Source: Streptomyces sp. A012304 (GTDB lineage Bacteria > Actinomycetota > Actinomycetes > Streptomycetales > Streptomycetaceae). From it: a stretch of 64,000 nt of DNA. The stretch is taken from assembly GCF_026008495.1 (NCBI RefSeq), contig NZ_BQUN01000057.1, positions 1-64,000 on the forward strand, written 5' to 3'. The notes below the pieces were generated by a model, which saw only the letters and a list, made by a program, of their open reading frames with translations, had not been told where the DNA came from and ran no database searches. Numbering within the stretch: position 1 is the stretch's first letter; every line of letters starts with the position of its first letter. The position numbers and the translations under genes were made by a program. This document shows, piece by piece, positions 39,766 through 48,882 of this stretch.

Positions 39766-41190
39766 TCAGCGGTCCTGTTGGCGCAGTCTGCGCCAGACGG
39801 CCTTGGCCGCGTTGTGCCCGGACATGCCGTGCACGCCGGGGCCCGGCGGGGTGGCCTGCGAGCAGATGAACACGGCCGGGTGCGGGGTGCCGTAGGGGAA
39901 CAGGGACAGCTTGGGGCGCAGCATGATCTGGAGGCCGGAGACCGCGCCGGTGCCGATGTCGCCGCCGACGTAGTTGGCGTTGCGGGCGGCGAGTTCGGGC
40001 GGGCCGGCGGTGGCGCGGGCCAGGACGCGGTCGCGGAAGCCCGGGGCGAAACGCTCCAGTTGGCGTTCGAGGGCGTCGGTGAGGTCGCCGGTCCAGCCGT
40101 TGGGGACATGGCCGTAGGCCCAGAAGACGTGCTTGCCGTCCGGGGCGCGGGTGGGGTCGACGACGCTGGGCTGCACGGTGATCATGAACGGCCGCTCGGG
40201 GGCGCGGCCCTGCCGGGACGCCGCGCGCAGGGCGGTGTCGATCTCCGTGCTGCTGGCGCCGATCTGCACGGTGGTCGTGGAGTGCGCCTCCTTCGCGGTC
40301 CACGGGACCGGGCCGTCCAGCGCGTAGTCGACCTTGAAGACGCCGGGGCCGTAGCGGTAGCCCTCGTAGTAGCGGCCGAGGCCGGCGATCCGGGCCAGGG
40401 CGGCGGGCGAGGTGTCGAAGACGTACGCGCGGGCGGGCGGCAGGTCGTCGAGGCGCTTGACCTCGTAGTCGGTGTGGATGGTGCCGCCGAGGTCCTTCAG
40501 GTACGCGGCGAGCGCGTCGGAGACGGACTGGGATCCGCCGCGGGCCACGGGCCAGCCGCGGGCGTGCGCGGCGAGGGCGAAGACCAGGCCGATCGCGCCG
40601 GTGGCGAAGCCGCTGAGCGGGGCCATGACATGCCCGACCAGGCCGGCGAAGAGGGTCCTGGCCCGTTCGTCACGGAAGCGGCGGATCAGCCAGCTCGACG
40701 GGGGCAGGCCGACCATGCCGAAGCGGGCCAGGGTGACCGGGTCGCGCGGGAGCGCGGTGAGCGGCAGGGACATGAAGTCCCGGGCGAGCGTGTCCCACTT
40801 GGGCAGGAACGGCTCGACCAGTCGGCGGTAGGCGCCCGCGTCGCGCGGCCCGAACGAGGCGGCCGTCTCGGCGACCGACCGGGACAGCACGGCGGCGGTG
40901 CCGTCCGGGAAGGGGTGCGCCATGGGCAGGTCGGCGTGCAGCCACTCCAGGCCGTAGCGTTCCAGCGGCATCGCGCGGAACGCCGGGGAGTTGATGCCGA
41001 GCGGATGCGCGGCCGAGCACGGGTCGTGGCGGAAGCCCGGCAGGGTGAGTTCCTCCGTGCGGGCACCGCCGCCCACGGTGTCACGCGCCTCGAACAGCGC
41101 CACGGAGAAACCGCGGCGGGCCAGCTCCACGGCAGCGGTCAGCCCGTTCGGCCCCGCTCCCACCACGACCGCATCGAGCATCGACGGCAC
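39766..41190 (-). CDS. CrtI-like NAD(P)/FAD-dependent oxidoreductase
   Basis: A 474-residue flavoprotein of the phytoene-desaturase/amine-oxidase superfamily. The N-terminal dinucleotide motif [20 protein letters not shown] (about residues 8-27) is followed by [16 protein letters not shown]. The C-terminal FAD-contact motif contains [20 protein letters not shown]. The GTG at 41190 has AAGGGG 6 nt upstream; an ATG three codons later is possible. It precedes the ebo operon on the same strand by 172 bp. No other carotenoid gene is present, so the substrate is unknown. Confidence 0.85.
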   Translation of the reverse strand: MPSMLDAVVVGAGPNGLTAAVELARRGFSVALFEARDTVGGGARTEELTLPGFRHDPCSAAHPLGINSPAFRAMPLERYGLEWLHADLPMAHPFPDGTAAVLSRSVAETAASFGPRDAGAYRRLVEPFLPKWDTLARDFMSLPLTALPRDPVTLARFGMVGLPPSSWLIRRFRDERARTLFAGLVGHVMAPLSGFATGAIGLVFALAAHARGWPVARGGSQSVSDALAAYLKDLGGTIHTDYEVKRLDDLPPARAYVFDTSPAALARIAGLGRYYEGYRYGPGVFKVDYALDGPVPWTAKEAHSTTTVQIGASSTEIDTALRAASRQGRAPERPFMITVQPSVVDPTRAPDGKHVFWAYGHVPNGWTGDLTDALERQLERFAPGFRDRVLARATAGPPELAARNANYVGGDIGTGAVSGLQIMLRPKLSLFPYGTPHPAVFICSQATPPGPGVHGMSGHNAAKAVWRRLRQQDR

Positions 41191-41553
41191 TTCGGACCCC
41201 TTCGTCAGCCGGTGGCCTGGGGGATCAGGATATGCCGGGGCTCGAACGAGCAGGACGGCGCGGGGGCCGGGACGCCGGCGGGGCATCGACCGGGGCGAGG
41301 GAGACCTGGAGACACCAGGAGGCCGGGGGCCGGGGTGGCCGGGAGGCCGGGACGCCAGGAGGCCCTCCAGGCCGAGGGACCGGGGTGGCCAGAAGGCCAG
41401 GACGCCTGGCAGGCCCGCCAGGCCAAGGGACCCGGGTAGCCAGAAGGCCAGGACGCCCGGCAGGCCCGCCAGGCCAAGGGACCCGGGTAGCCAGAAGGCC
41501 AGTCGCCGAGGTGGCGTGGTCGTCGTGGTCAGGACGCCGACCTGGTCGGGGTG
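41191..41553. repeat. Gap with 51-bp tandem repeat (41345-41496)
   Basis: Units at 41395-41445 and 41446-41496 are 51 bp each and differ at one base. A diverged 50-bp unit precedes at 41345-41394, and traces continue to about 41280. The unit starts GGCCAGGACGCC and ends GGGACCCGGGTAGCCAGAA. Because 51 is a multiple of three, several frames stay open across it, but no start, Shine-Dalgarno or protein signature supports coding. It lies between two same-strand genes and shares no clear sequence with the array at 11778. Confidence 0.8.
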
Positions 41554-42402
41554 TCAGGGTCGCCCGTTCGACAGGAGGGTCACCACTCGGCGGGCAGTCG
41601 TCGCGTCCCGGGCCGTCGTGAAGGGCAGGGCGTTGCCGCCCGCGAGGCGGAACGGCTCGCCGGTGAGGGTGAGATGGGCGCCGCCCGCCTCCTCGACGAG
41701 CAGCAGCCCGGCCGCGTGGTCCCAGGCGAGTTCCCAGGAGAAGGCCGTGGCGTCCAACGTGCCGCGGGCGACGGCGAGGTACTCCAGGCCGGCCGATCCG
41801 CACGCGCGCGGTGCGACGCCGTCCGCCCACAGTCCGAGCAGGGCGTGCTTCTGCTCATCGGTGGTGTAGTCGGGGTGGGAGGTGGCGACCGTCAGGTCGC
41901 GGCCGGGCTCGGGCCGGCCGGCGAACAGCCGCTCGCCGTCCAGGAAGGCGCCGCCGCCCCGCACCGCCGTGGCCAGCTGGTCGCGGGCCGGGGCGTAGGT
42001 CCAGGAGGCGAGCACGACGCCGTGCCGGGCGAGGGCGACCAGCGTGCAGAAGCCGTCGTCGCCGTGCACGAACTGCCGGGTGCCGTCGATCGGGTCGACG
42101 ATCCACACGGGGGCGTCGCCCCGTATCGCGTCGTACGCGGCCGGATCGGCGTCGACCGCCTCCTCGCCGACGACGACCGAGCCGGGCAGCAGGGAGCCGA
42201 GAACGTCGGTGAGGTACAGCTCGGCGTTGCGGTCGGCGTCCGTGACCAGGTCGTGGGGGCCGCTCTTCTGGGCGACCTCGTCGTCGGCGAGCTGCCGGAA
42301 GCGGGGCATGATCTCGGCCGCCGCGGCCTTGCGGACCGCTTCCTCGACGTCGGTCGAGTGGTGGGCGAGAAACTCGTCGATGGTTTCCGTCTCTTCGATC
42401 AT
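41554..42402 (-). CDS. Inositol monophosphatase-family phosphatase
   Basis: A 282-residue FIG-superfamily Mg2+-dependent phosphatase. Metal ligands are in VVGEEAVD (about residues 77-84) and WIVDPIDGTRQF (about 99-110), with WELAWDHAAG (about 220-229) near the C-terminus. Possible substrates are inositol phosphate, histidinol phosphate or PAP. The ATG at 42402 follows a GGGGGG run; upstream ATGs at 42411 and an initiator at 42432 are less convincing. It is on the same strand as the ebo operon and GGT/CapA genes. Confidence 0.88.
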   Translation of the reverse strand: MIEETETIDEFLAHHSTDVEEAVRKAAAAEIMPRFRQLADDEVAQKSGPHDLVTDADRNAELYLTDVLGSLLPGSVVVGEEAVDADPAAYDAIRGDAPVWIVDPIDGTRQFVHGDDGFCTLVALARHGVVLASWTYAPARDQLATAVRGGGAFLDGERLFAGRPEPGRDLTVATSHPDYTTDEQKHALLGLWADGVAPRACGSAGLEYLAVARGTLDATAFSWELAWDHAAGLLLVEEAGGAHLTLTGEPFRLAGGNALPFTTARDATTARRVVTLLSNGRP

Positions 42403-42525
42403 GCCCCCCATGAGACCACGTGCCACTGACAACCCCCGCCCCTGTGGTGCACTCCGGATGGAATCGGCATGAACAGCGCGCTCGGCCGGAACACGGACGC
42501 GGGCGGCGCCCGCCCGTGGCGCCCG

Positions 42526-44361
42526 TCACCGCCCCACCGCATACCCCTGCATCCCTCGCGGGTTCGCCGCCGCCGACACCACGCCCGTCCGCGGATCGCG
42601 GGCGACCGCGCACAGGCGGCCCTCGGACCAGGCGGGGCCGACGGTGACGTCATGGCCGCGGCGGCGCAGTGCGGTGACGACGTCCGCCGGCATGCGGGAC
42701 TCGACGGTCACGCTGCCGGGGCGCATGCCGCGCGGGTAGAAGGAGCCGGGGAATCCGTCGTTGTGCCAGTTGGGGGCGTCGATCGCGCCCTGGAGGTCGA
42801 GTCCGCCGCGCACGCGCGCGTGGTGGGCGACGGCGAGGAAGAAGTGCAGTTGCCACTGGTCCTGCTGGTCGCCGCCGGGCGTGCCGAAGGCCAGCACGGG
42901 GACCCCGTCGCGCAGCGCGATCGACGGGGTGAGGGTGGTGCGTGGGCGGCGGCCGGGCGTGAGGGTGTTGGGCAGGCCCTCGTCCAGCCAGGTCATCTGC
43001 AACCGGGTGCCGAGCGGGAAGCCCAGCTCGGGCACGACCGGGTTGGACTGCAACCAGCCGCCGCTGGGGGTGGCGGCGACCATGTTGCCCCAGCGGTCGA
43101 CGACGTCGATGTGGCAGGTGTCGCCGCGGGTGGCGCCCTCGGCGGTGGTCTCCGGCTCCCCCGGCACCGGGGAGAGCGGGCTCTTCGCGACGGTCGGCTC
43201 CCCCGCGCCGAGAGGGCTGAAGCCGGGCTCGTCCGTGACCACCACGCGCGCGTGGGCGCTCAGCCGCGGGGTGCGCCCGCCCGGGGCGCCGGGCCGCAGC
43301 TCGTAGGAGGCCTTGTCGCCGATCAGCAGCCGCCGGGCGGCGTTGTACTCGGGCGACAGCAGTTCCCCCAGCGGGACCGGCGGGGCCCCGGCCGCGTCCC
43401 CGTACCAGGCCTCCCGGTCGGCCATGGCGAGCTTGCAGCCCTCGATCAGCAGATGGACGTAGTCGGCGGAGCCGTACGCGGGCGTTTCGGGCGGGAGCAG
43501 GGCGAGCTGCTGGAGGAACGCCGGGCCCTGGCTCCACGGTCCGGCCTTGCACACGGTCCAGCCGTTCCAGTCGTACGCCGCCGGTGTCTCGTAGGTCGCG
43601 GACCAGCCGGCGAGGTCGGCGGCGGTGAGGGTGCCGGTGTGGCGCTCGCCGCTGGTGTCCGTCGTGGGCCGTGCCGCCTGCCGGACCAGGGCCTCCGCGA
43701 TGAACCCGGTGCGCCACACCAGCCGCGCGGCGTCGATCCGCGCCTCCCGGTCCCCCGCGCCCGCCGTCTCGGCGAGCAGCCGCCTCCAGGTGGCGGCGAG
43801 GGCGGGATTGCGCAGCGGCACGCCGGGCCGGGGCGGCTTCCCGCCCGGCAGGTAGATCTCCGCCGACGAGGTCCACTCCGTCTCGAACAGCTGCCGTACC
43901 GTCTCCACGGTCGCGCCCACGTTCTCCACGGGCGGGTGCCCGTGCTCGGCGTATCCGACGGCGTACTTCAGGACGTCGTCGAGGGACTTGGTGCCGTGGT
44001 CGCGCAGCAGCAGCATCCAGGCGTCGAACGCGCCGGGGACGGCGGCGGCCAGCGGGCCCGTGCCGGGCACCAGGTCCAGGCCGAGCCCCCGGTAGTGCGC
44101 GACGGTCGCGCCGGCCGGGGCGACACCCTGCCCGCACAGCACGCGTACCTCGCCGCCGGCCGGGGCGAGCAGGACGGGGACCTCACCGGCCGGGCCGTTG
44201 AGGTGCGGTTCGACGACGTGCAGCACGAAGGCGCCGGCCACGACGGCGTCGTAGGCGTTGCCGCCGTCCTCCAGGACGGCCATCGCGGACTGGGAGGCCA
44301 GCCAGTGCGTGGAGGACACCATGCCGAACGTGCCTTGAAGAGTGGGACGGGTGGTGAACAC
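42526..44361 (-). CDS. Gamma-glutamyltransferase-family Ntn hydrolase (cytosolic)
   Basis: A 611-residue GGT-family proenzyme. The expected autocleavage nucleophile is Thr415 in GDTCHIDVVDRWGNMVAATPSGG, and the small subunit ends in FGTPGGDQQDQWQ and AAANPRGMQGYA. The N-terminus (GMVSSTHWLASQSAM) enters the family fold directly with no signal peptide, unlike secreted GGTs, so it acts inside the cell. GTG start at 44361. It is 81 nt downstream of a CapA-family gene, hinting at gamma-glutamyl peptide or poly-gamma-glutamate chemistry, which is inference. Confidence 0.88.
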   Translation of the reverse strand: MFTTRPTLQGTFGMVSSTHWLASQSAMAVLEDGGNAYDAVVAGAFVLHVVEPHLNGPAGEVPVLLAPAGGEVRVLCGQGVAPAGATVAHYRGLGLDLVPGTGPLAAAVPGAFDAWMLLLRDHGTKSLDDVLKYAVGYAEHGHPPVENVGATVETVRQLFETEWTSSAEIYLPGGKPPRPGVPLRNPALAATWRRLLAETAGAGDREARIDAARLVWRTGFIAEALVRQAARPTTDTSGERHTGTLTAADLAGWSATYETPAAYDWNGWTVCKAGPWSQGPAFLQQLALLPPETPAYGSADYVHLLIEGCKLAMADREAWYGDAAGAPPVPLGELLSPEYNAARRLLIGDKASYELRPGAPGGRTPRLSAHARVVVTDEPGFSPLGAGEPTVAKSPLSPVPGEPETTAEGATRGDTCHIDVVDRWGNMVAATPSGGWLQSNPVVPELGFPLGTRLQMTWLDEGLPNTLTPGRRPRTTLTPSIALRDGVPVLAFGTPGGDQQDQWQLHFFLAVAHHARVRGGLDLQGAIDAPNWHNDGFPGSFYPRGMRPGSVTVESRMPADVVTALRRRGHDVTVGPAWSEGRLCAVARDPRTGVVSAAANPRGMQGYAVGR

Positions 44362-44442
44362 CTCTCACCTCGCTGCTCGCGCCTGCCGGTCGGTTCGCCC
44401 TCCTCTCCCTACCGCAGGCGCGGGCCGGGCATGCGCGGGTGT

Positions 44443-45540
44443 CTACGAGCGGAGGGTCAGCGTGCCGCCGGGCCCACGGTCGATCCGGCCGCCGTGGGCC
44501 CGGCTGACCCGGTCCAGGGTGGCCCGCAGCCACTCGGTGTCCTCGGGCGAGGCGTGCTCCAGCCGCATCCGTCGCGCCCGGAAGGGCACCATCCGCACCT
44601 CGGCGGGGGTGCCTGCCGCGCCGAGGGTGACGAGGTACAGCAGCCGCAGGTCGTCCCGGTACCGCTCGTATCCGCGGATTCCCTCGTAGTCGTCGACGAA
44701 GTCGCCGCACCCGTACAGGATGGGCCGTCCCCGGTACACCTCCATCGGGCGCGGATGGTGCGAGGAGTGTCCGTGCACCACGTCCGCTCCGCCGTCGACG
44801 AGGGCGCGGGCGAAGCGGACCTCGTCGCGGGAGACGGCGAAGCCCCAGTTGGCGCCCCAGTGGACGGAGACGACCACGGTGTCGCCCGGTCGTCTCGACC
44901 GCCGTACGCGGTCGGTGAGTTCCGCCGCGGCGGTGGCGGACGGCCCGGCCACGAGATCCACTCCCCCGCGCCGGCCGGTCGCGGCCCACTCCGGTGGGAC
45001 GCCGCTGGACGGCATCGCGCAGGAGAAGACCAGCACACGGCCGCCGCCGCGCACGGGGACGATCGCCGGCCGCCTCGCCTCCCGGGCGTCACGGCCCGCT
45101 CCCGCCGTCCTGAGCCCGGCGCCCGCCAGGGCGGTGAGTGTCTCGTCGAGTCCGGGGTGCCCGAAGTCGAGGACGTGGTTGTTGGCCAGCGCGCAGACGT
45201 CGGGGCGGGCGGCGGCCAGGCACGGCAGGTTGGCGGGATGCATCCGGTAGTGGACCTCCTTGCCGGGCGCGAAGGAGCCGTCCCGCGCGACGCTGGTCTC
45301 CAGGTTGAGAACGCGGACGTCGGGCGCGGCCCGGTCGAGGACGTCGAGCGCCTCGCCCCAGGGCCAGTCGAAGCCGACCGGCCGGGGGATCGGCCCGTTC
45401 TCCGCCTCCGCCAGTTCGACATAGGCGCGGGCGTCGCGGACGTACGTCTCCCGCAGCGCCGGATCTCCCGGGTGCGGGAGGATCTGGTCGACGCCCCGGC
45501 CCAGCATCACGTCACCGCAGAGGGACAGGGTGACGCTCAT
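44443..45540 (-). CDS. CapA-family (PgsA-like) metallophosphatase-fold protein
   Basis: A 365-residue CapA-fold protein (poly-gamma-glutamate synthesis protein family). Motifs are LCGDVMLGRGVDQ (residues 7-19), NLETSVA, LANNHVLDFG (about 118-127), SVHWGANW and GHSSHHPRPMEVY, giving the calcineurin-like metal-site pattern. There is no signal or membrane anchor, unlike CapA proteins of capsule operons, so a soluble hydrolase or ligase role is possible. ATG at 45540, 12 nt downstream of the phosphoribosyltransferase fusion gene. Confidence 0.85.
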   Translation of the reverse strand: MSVTLSLCGDVMLGRGVDQILPHPGDPALRETYVRDARAYVELAEAENGPIPRPVGFDWPWGEALDVLDRAAPDVRVLNLETSVARDGSFAPGKEVHYRMHPANLPCLAAARPDVCALANNHVLDFGHPGLDETLTALAGAGLRTAGAGRDAREARRPAIVPVRGGGRVLVFSCAMPSSGVPPEWAATGRRGGVDLVAGPSATAAAELTDRVRRSRRPGDTVVVSVHWGANWGFAVSRDEVRFARALVDGGADVVHGHSSHHPRPMEVYRGRPILYGCGDFVDDYEGIRGYERYRDDLRLLYLVTLGAAGTPAEVRMVPFRARRMRLEHASPEDTEWLRATLDRVSRAHGGRIDRGPGGTLTLRS

Positions 45541-45552
45541 GGTCGCGGGCGG

Positions 45553-46872
45553 TCAGGCCGTCGCGTGCGACAGCGGGGCCATGTGGTCGGTGAACCAGTC
45601 CCGGGCCAGCTCGGTCACCTGCTCCAGCGCGCCGGGTTCGGCGAAGAGGTGGGTGGCGCCGGGGACGACCGCGAGCCGGTTCTCGCAGCGCAGCTCGGCC
45701 TGTGCCGTCCGGTTGAGGCCGAGCACCACGTCGTCGTCACCTCCGACGATCAGCAGCGTGGGCGCCCGCACCGCCGACAGCCGTGGCCCCGCCAGGTCCG
45801 GCCGGCCGCCCCGGGAGACCACCGCGGCGATCCGCGCGCCCGGTTCGGCGGCCGCCCACAGCGCGGCGGCGGCGCCGGTGCTGGCGCCGAAGTACCCGAC
45901 GGGGAGCCCTTCGGTCCCGGGCCGTCCGCGCAGCCAGTCGGTGGCGTCCGCCAGACGGCCGGCCAGCAGCCCGGTGTCGAAGACGTTGGCCCGGTCGCTC
46001 TCCTCCTCCTCGGTGAGCAGGTCGAACAGCAGGGTGCCGAGCCCGGCCCGGTGCAGCGCGTCGGCGACGAACCGGTTGCGGGGGCTGTGCCGGCCGCTGC
46101 CGCTGCCGTGCGCGAACACCACGACGCCGGTGGCGCCGTCGGGCAGGGTCAACCGCCCGCCCAGCACCGTGGCGCCGGCCCGCACGTCCACCTCCCGGTC
46201 CTCGGACCGGGCGGGATCCGGCGCGGTCCGGCGGGCGAGAGCGGCATCGAGGCAGGCGACGACCTCCTCGTCGCCGGTCTGGGAGAAGTCGTCGTAGAAC
46301 TGGCCGATCGCGTAGAAGTCCCACGGGGTGTGCACGCAGACGACGTCGTCGGCGTCGTCGGCCAGCCGCCTGGTCGAGTCCTTCGGGGCCACGGGGACCG
46401 CCAGCACGATCCGTGCCGCGCCCCGGGCGCGGGCGATCCGGCAGGCCGCGCGCGCCGTCGACCCCGTGGCCACCCCGTCGTCGACCACCAGTACCGTCCG
46501 GCCCTCGACGGGGACCGGTTCGCGTCCGCCCCGGTAGCGCCGGGCGCGGGCGGCCAGCACCTCCCGTTCGTGTTCCTCGACCCGGGCCAGATCATCGGGG
46601 GTGGCCCGCGCCGAGCGCACCACCTGGTCGTTGATCACACGTACCCCGCCCTCGCCGATCGCGCCCATGCCCAGCTCCGGCTGGTACGGCACGCCCAGCT
46701 TGCGCACCAGACAGACGTCCAGCGGCGCGCCCAGCGCCTCGGCGACCTCCGCGGCCACCGGGACGCCGCCCCTGGGCAGCCCCAGCACCACCACGTCGGC
46801 GCCCCTCAGACGCAGCTGCTCCAGCCGGGCAGCGAGCTGCCGGCCGGCATCCCGACGATCCATGAACAACAC
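45553..46872 (-). CDS. Phosphoribosyltransferase fused to alpha/beta hydrolase
   Basis: A 439-residue fusion. Residues 1-~215 are a PRTase type I domain with LPRGGVPVAAEVA and the PRPP loop VLVVDDGVATGSTAR (about 126-140). Residues ~230-439 are a dienelactone-hydrolase-like alpha/beta hydrolase with VVFAHGSGSGRHSPRN (oxyanion region), nucleophile Ser in YFGASTGAAA, an Asp in LLIVGGDDDVV and His in VPGATHLF. GTG at 46872 has GGAGG 7 nt upstream. It is divergent from polX and upstream of capA. The two activities are not obviously related. Substrates unknown. Confidence 0.88.
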   Translation of the reverse strand: MLFMDRRDAGRQLAARLEQLRLRGADVVVLGLPRGGVPVAAEVAEALGAPLDVCLVRKLGVPYQPELGMGAIGEGGVRVINDQVVRSARATPDDLARVEEHEREVLAARARRYRGGREPVPVEGRTVLVVDDGVATGSTARAACRIARARGAARIVLAVPVAPKDSTRRLADDADDVVCVHTPWDFYAIGQFYDDFSQTGDEEVVACLDAALARRTAPDPARSEDREVDVRAGATVLGGRLTLPDGATGVVVFAHGSGSGRHSPRNRFVADALHRAGLGTLLFDLLTEEEESDRANVFDTGLLAGRLADATDWLRGRPGTEGLPVGYFGASTGAAAALWAAAEPGARIAAVVSRGGRPDLAGPRLSAVRAPTLLIVGGDDDVVLGLNRTAQAELRCENRLAVVPGATHLFAEPGALEQVTELARDWFTDHMAPLSHATA

Positions 46873-47024
46873 GACCCGACCTCCTCACCCGGGAGGGATG
46901 GGGTGCGGGCGACGCGGTGCCCGCACCGCACCTCCATCCTCGCTCCTGCGCGGGCCGGATGCGCACCGCTGCGGGCCGGCGGCGGGCAGGACACGGGCCG
47001 CGGCCGGTTCCTAGACTGTGAGAC

Positions 47025-48752
47025 ATGGCCCGGCCCAACGAGGAGGTCGAGGCGCTCCTCCAGGAGTACGCGGACCTCATCGCCATCACCGGGGGCGACG
47101 CGTTCAAGGCCCGTGCGTACGAGAAGGCCGCCCGCGCGATCGGCGGCTACCCCGCGGACGTCTCCCGCCTCGATCCCGCCGCTCTGCGGGAGATCCCGAA
47201 CGTCGGCCGGTCGATCGCCGAGAAGGTCGTCGAGTACCTGCGCACCGGCACCGTCACGGCGGTCGAGGAGCGGCGGGCCACGATTCCCGCGGGGGTGCGG
47301 CAGCTGATCACCATCCCCACCCTCGGCCCGAAGAAGGCCATGACGCTCTACGAGGATCTGCACATCTCCTCGGTGGAGGAGCTGACCGACGCGATCAAGG
47401 CGGAGAAGCTGCGGGATCTGAAGGGCTTCGGGGAGAAGACCGAGGAGAACATCCTGCGCGGCATCGCACTGATGCAGCGCGCGGGCGAGCGGATCCTGCT
47501 GAGCGCCGCCATGGACCAGGCCGAGGACATCGTCGGTGAGCTCTCCGGGATCGCCGGCTGTGACCGCTGTGCCCACGCCGGGTCGCTGCGCCGTATGCGG
47601 GAGACCATCGGCGACATCGACATCCTGGTCGCCGCCGCCCGGTCGGCTCCCTTCATGGCGGCGCTCACCGGGCTGCCGTCCACCGCGGAGGTCCTCGCGC
47701 ACGGCGAGAAGAAGACCTCCGTGCGGACCGTCAAGGGCCTCCAGGTCGATCTGCGGGTGGTGCGGCCGGACGCGTGGGGCGCGGCCCTGCAATATTTCAC
47801 CGGCTCCAAGGCGCACAACATCCGCACCCGCACGATCGCCGTCCACGCGGGGCTGAAGCTCTCCGAGTACGGCCTGTTCGAGACCGAGGGCGGACGGCGG
47901 GTCGCCTCCCGCTCCGAGGAGGAGGTGTACGCCCGGCTCGGCCTGCCGTGGATCGCGCCCACCCTGCGCGAGGACCGCGGGGAGATCGAGGCCGCCCTGC
48001 GCGGCGAGCTGCCGGAGGTGGTGACGGAGGACGACATCAAGGGCGATCTGCACACCCACACCGATCTCACCGACGGTCTGGCGCCGCTGGAGGAGATGGT
48101 GGCGGCGGCCGCCGAGCGGGGCTACGCGTACTACGCGGTCACCGACCACGCGCCCAACATGTACATGCAGCGCATGACGGACGAGAAGATCCTCGCCCAG
48201 CGCGAGCGGGTGCGGTCGCTGGACGGCGTCCACCACGGGATGCGGCTGCTGCACGGCACCGAACTCAACATCGACCCGGACGGCGAGGTGGACTGGCCCG
48301 ACGAGTTCCTGCGGGGTTTCGACCTCTGCGTGGCCTCGGTCCACTCCCACTTCGGTATCGGCCGGGCGGCGATGACCCGGCGGCTGGTGCGTGCCTGCGA
48401 GAACCCGCGCGTCCATCTCATCGGCCATCCCACCACCCGTCTGCTCGGCAAGCGGCCGGGCATCGACGCCGACCTCGACGAGGTGTTCGCCGCCTGCGCC
48501 CGCACGGGCACCGCGCTGGAGATCAACTCCCAGCCCGACCGCCTCGACCTGGGTGACGAGGACATCCTCCGCGCCAAGGGCCACGGGGCGAAGTTCGCCG
48601 TCGACACCGACGCCCACTCCGTCGTCCATCTCGCTCACCTGCGCTACGGCGTCGGCATGGCCCAGCGCGGATGGCTCACCCCGGACGATGTGATCAACAC
48701 CTGGCCGCTGCGGCGGCTGCGCCGGTTCCTGCGCGGGGACGGGGCGGCCTGA
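47025..48752 (+). CDS. polX: DNA polymerase/3'-5' exonuclease PolX
   Basis: A 575-residue bacterial family X polymerase for gap-filling repair. It has an N-terminal HhH domain (EYADLIAITGGDAFKARAYE, about residues 14-33), a second HhH (LKGFGEKTEENIL), the polymerase palm with GSLRRMRETIGDIDILVAA (catalytic Asp pair near 201-203) and a C-terminal PHP nuclease with GDLHTHTDLTDG (about 340-351) and later HSHFGIG, IGHPTTR and DTDAHS motifs. TAGACT (47012-47017) is 7 nt before the ATG, so the mRNA is probably leaderless. Confidence 0.95.
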   Translation: MARPNEEVEALLQEYADLIAITGGDAFKARAYEKAARAIGGYPADVSRLDPAALREIPNVGRSIAEKVVEYLRTGTVTAVEERRATIPAGVRQLITIPTLGPKKAMTLYEDLHISSVEELTDAIKAEKLRDLKGFGEKTEENILRGIALMQRAGERILLSAAMDQAEDIVGELSGIAGCDRCAHAGSLRRMRETIGDIDILVAAARSAPFMAALTGLPSTAEVLAHGEKKTSVRTVKGLQVDLRVVRPDAWGAALQYFTGSKAHNIRTRTIAVHAGLKLSEYGLFETEGGRRVASRSEEEVYARLGLPWIAPTLREDRGEIEAALRGELPEVVTEDDIKGDLHTHTDLTDGLAPLEEMVAAAAERGYAYYAVTDHAPNMYMQRMTDEKILAQRERVRSLDGVHHGMRLLHGTELNIDPDGEVDWPDEFLRGFDLCVASVHSHFGIGRAAMTRRLVRACENPRVHLIGHPTTRLLGKRPGIDADLDEVFAACARTGTALEINSQPDRLDLGDEDILRAKGHGAKFAVDTDAHSVVHLAHLRYGVGMAQRGWLTPDDVINTWPLRRLRRFLRGDGAA

Positions 48753-48882
48753 GGGGACGCTTCCCGTCACCGCGCCGCCACGGAGCGAGTTCGCACTTCC
48801 GCCCCACAAGGACTCGTGTGACACTGGCGTCCCCCGTCCGCATCGCGGACCTCGTCCGCACCGTCCCCCACGAAAGTGCGCC

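Noticed and set aside
41225..41830. Minus-strand open frame of about 200 codons across the 51-bp repeat
   Set aside because: It stays open because the repeat length is a multiple of three, has no initiation signal and overlaps the end of the inositol monophosphatase-family gene in another frame.
42469..47307. A 1612-codon forward open frame
   Set aside because: It runs antisense through four well-supported minus-strand genes (GGT, CapA, PRTase fusion, IMPase edge) and has the composition of an antisense frame in high-G+C DNA.
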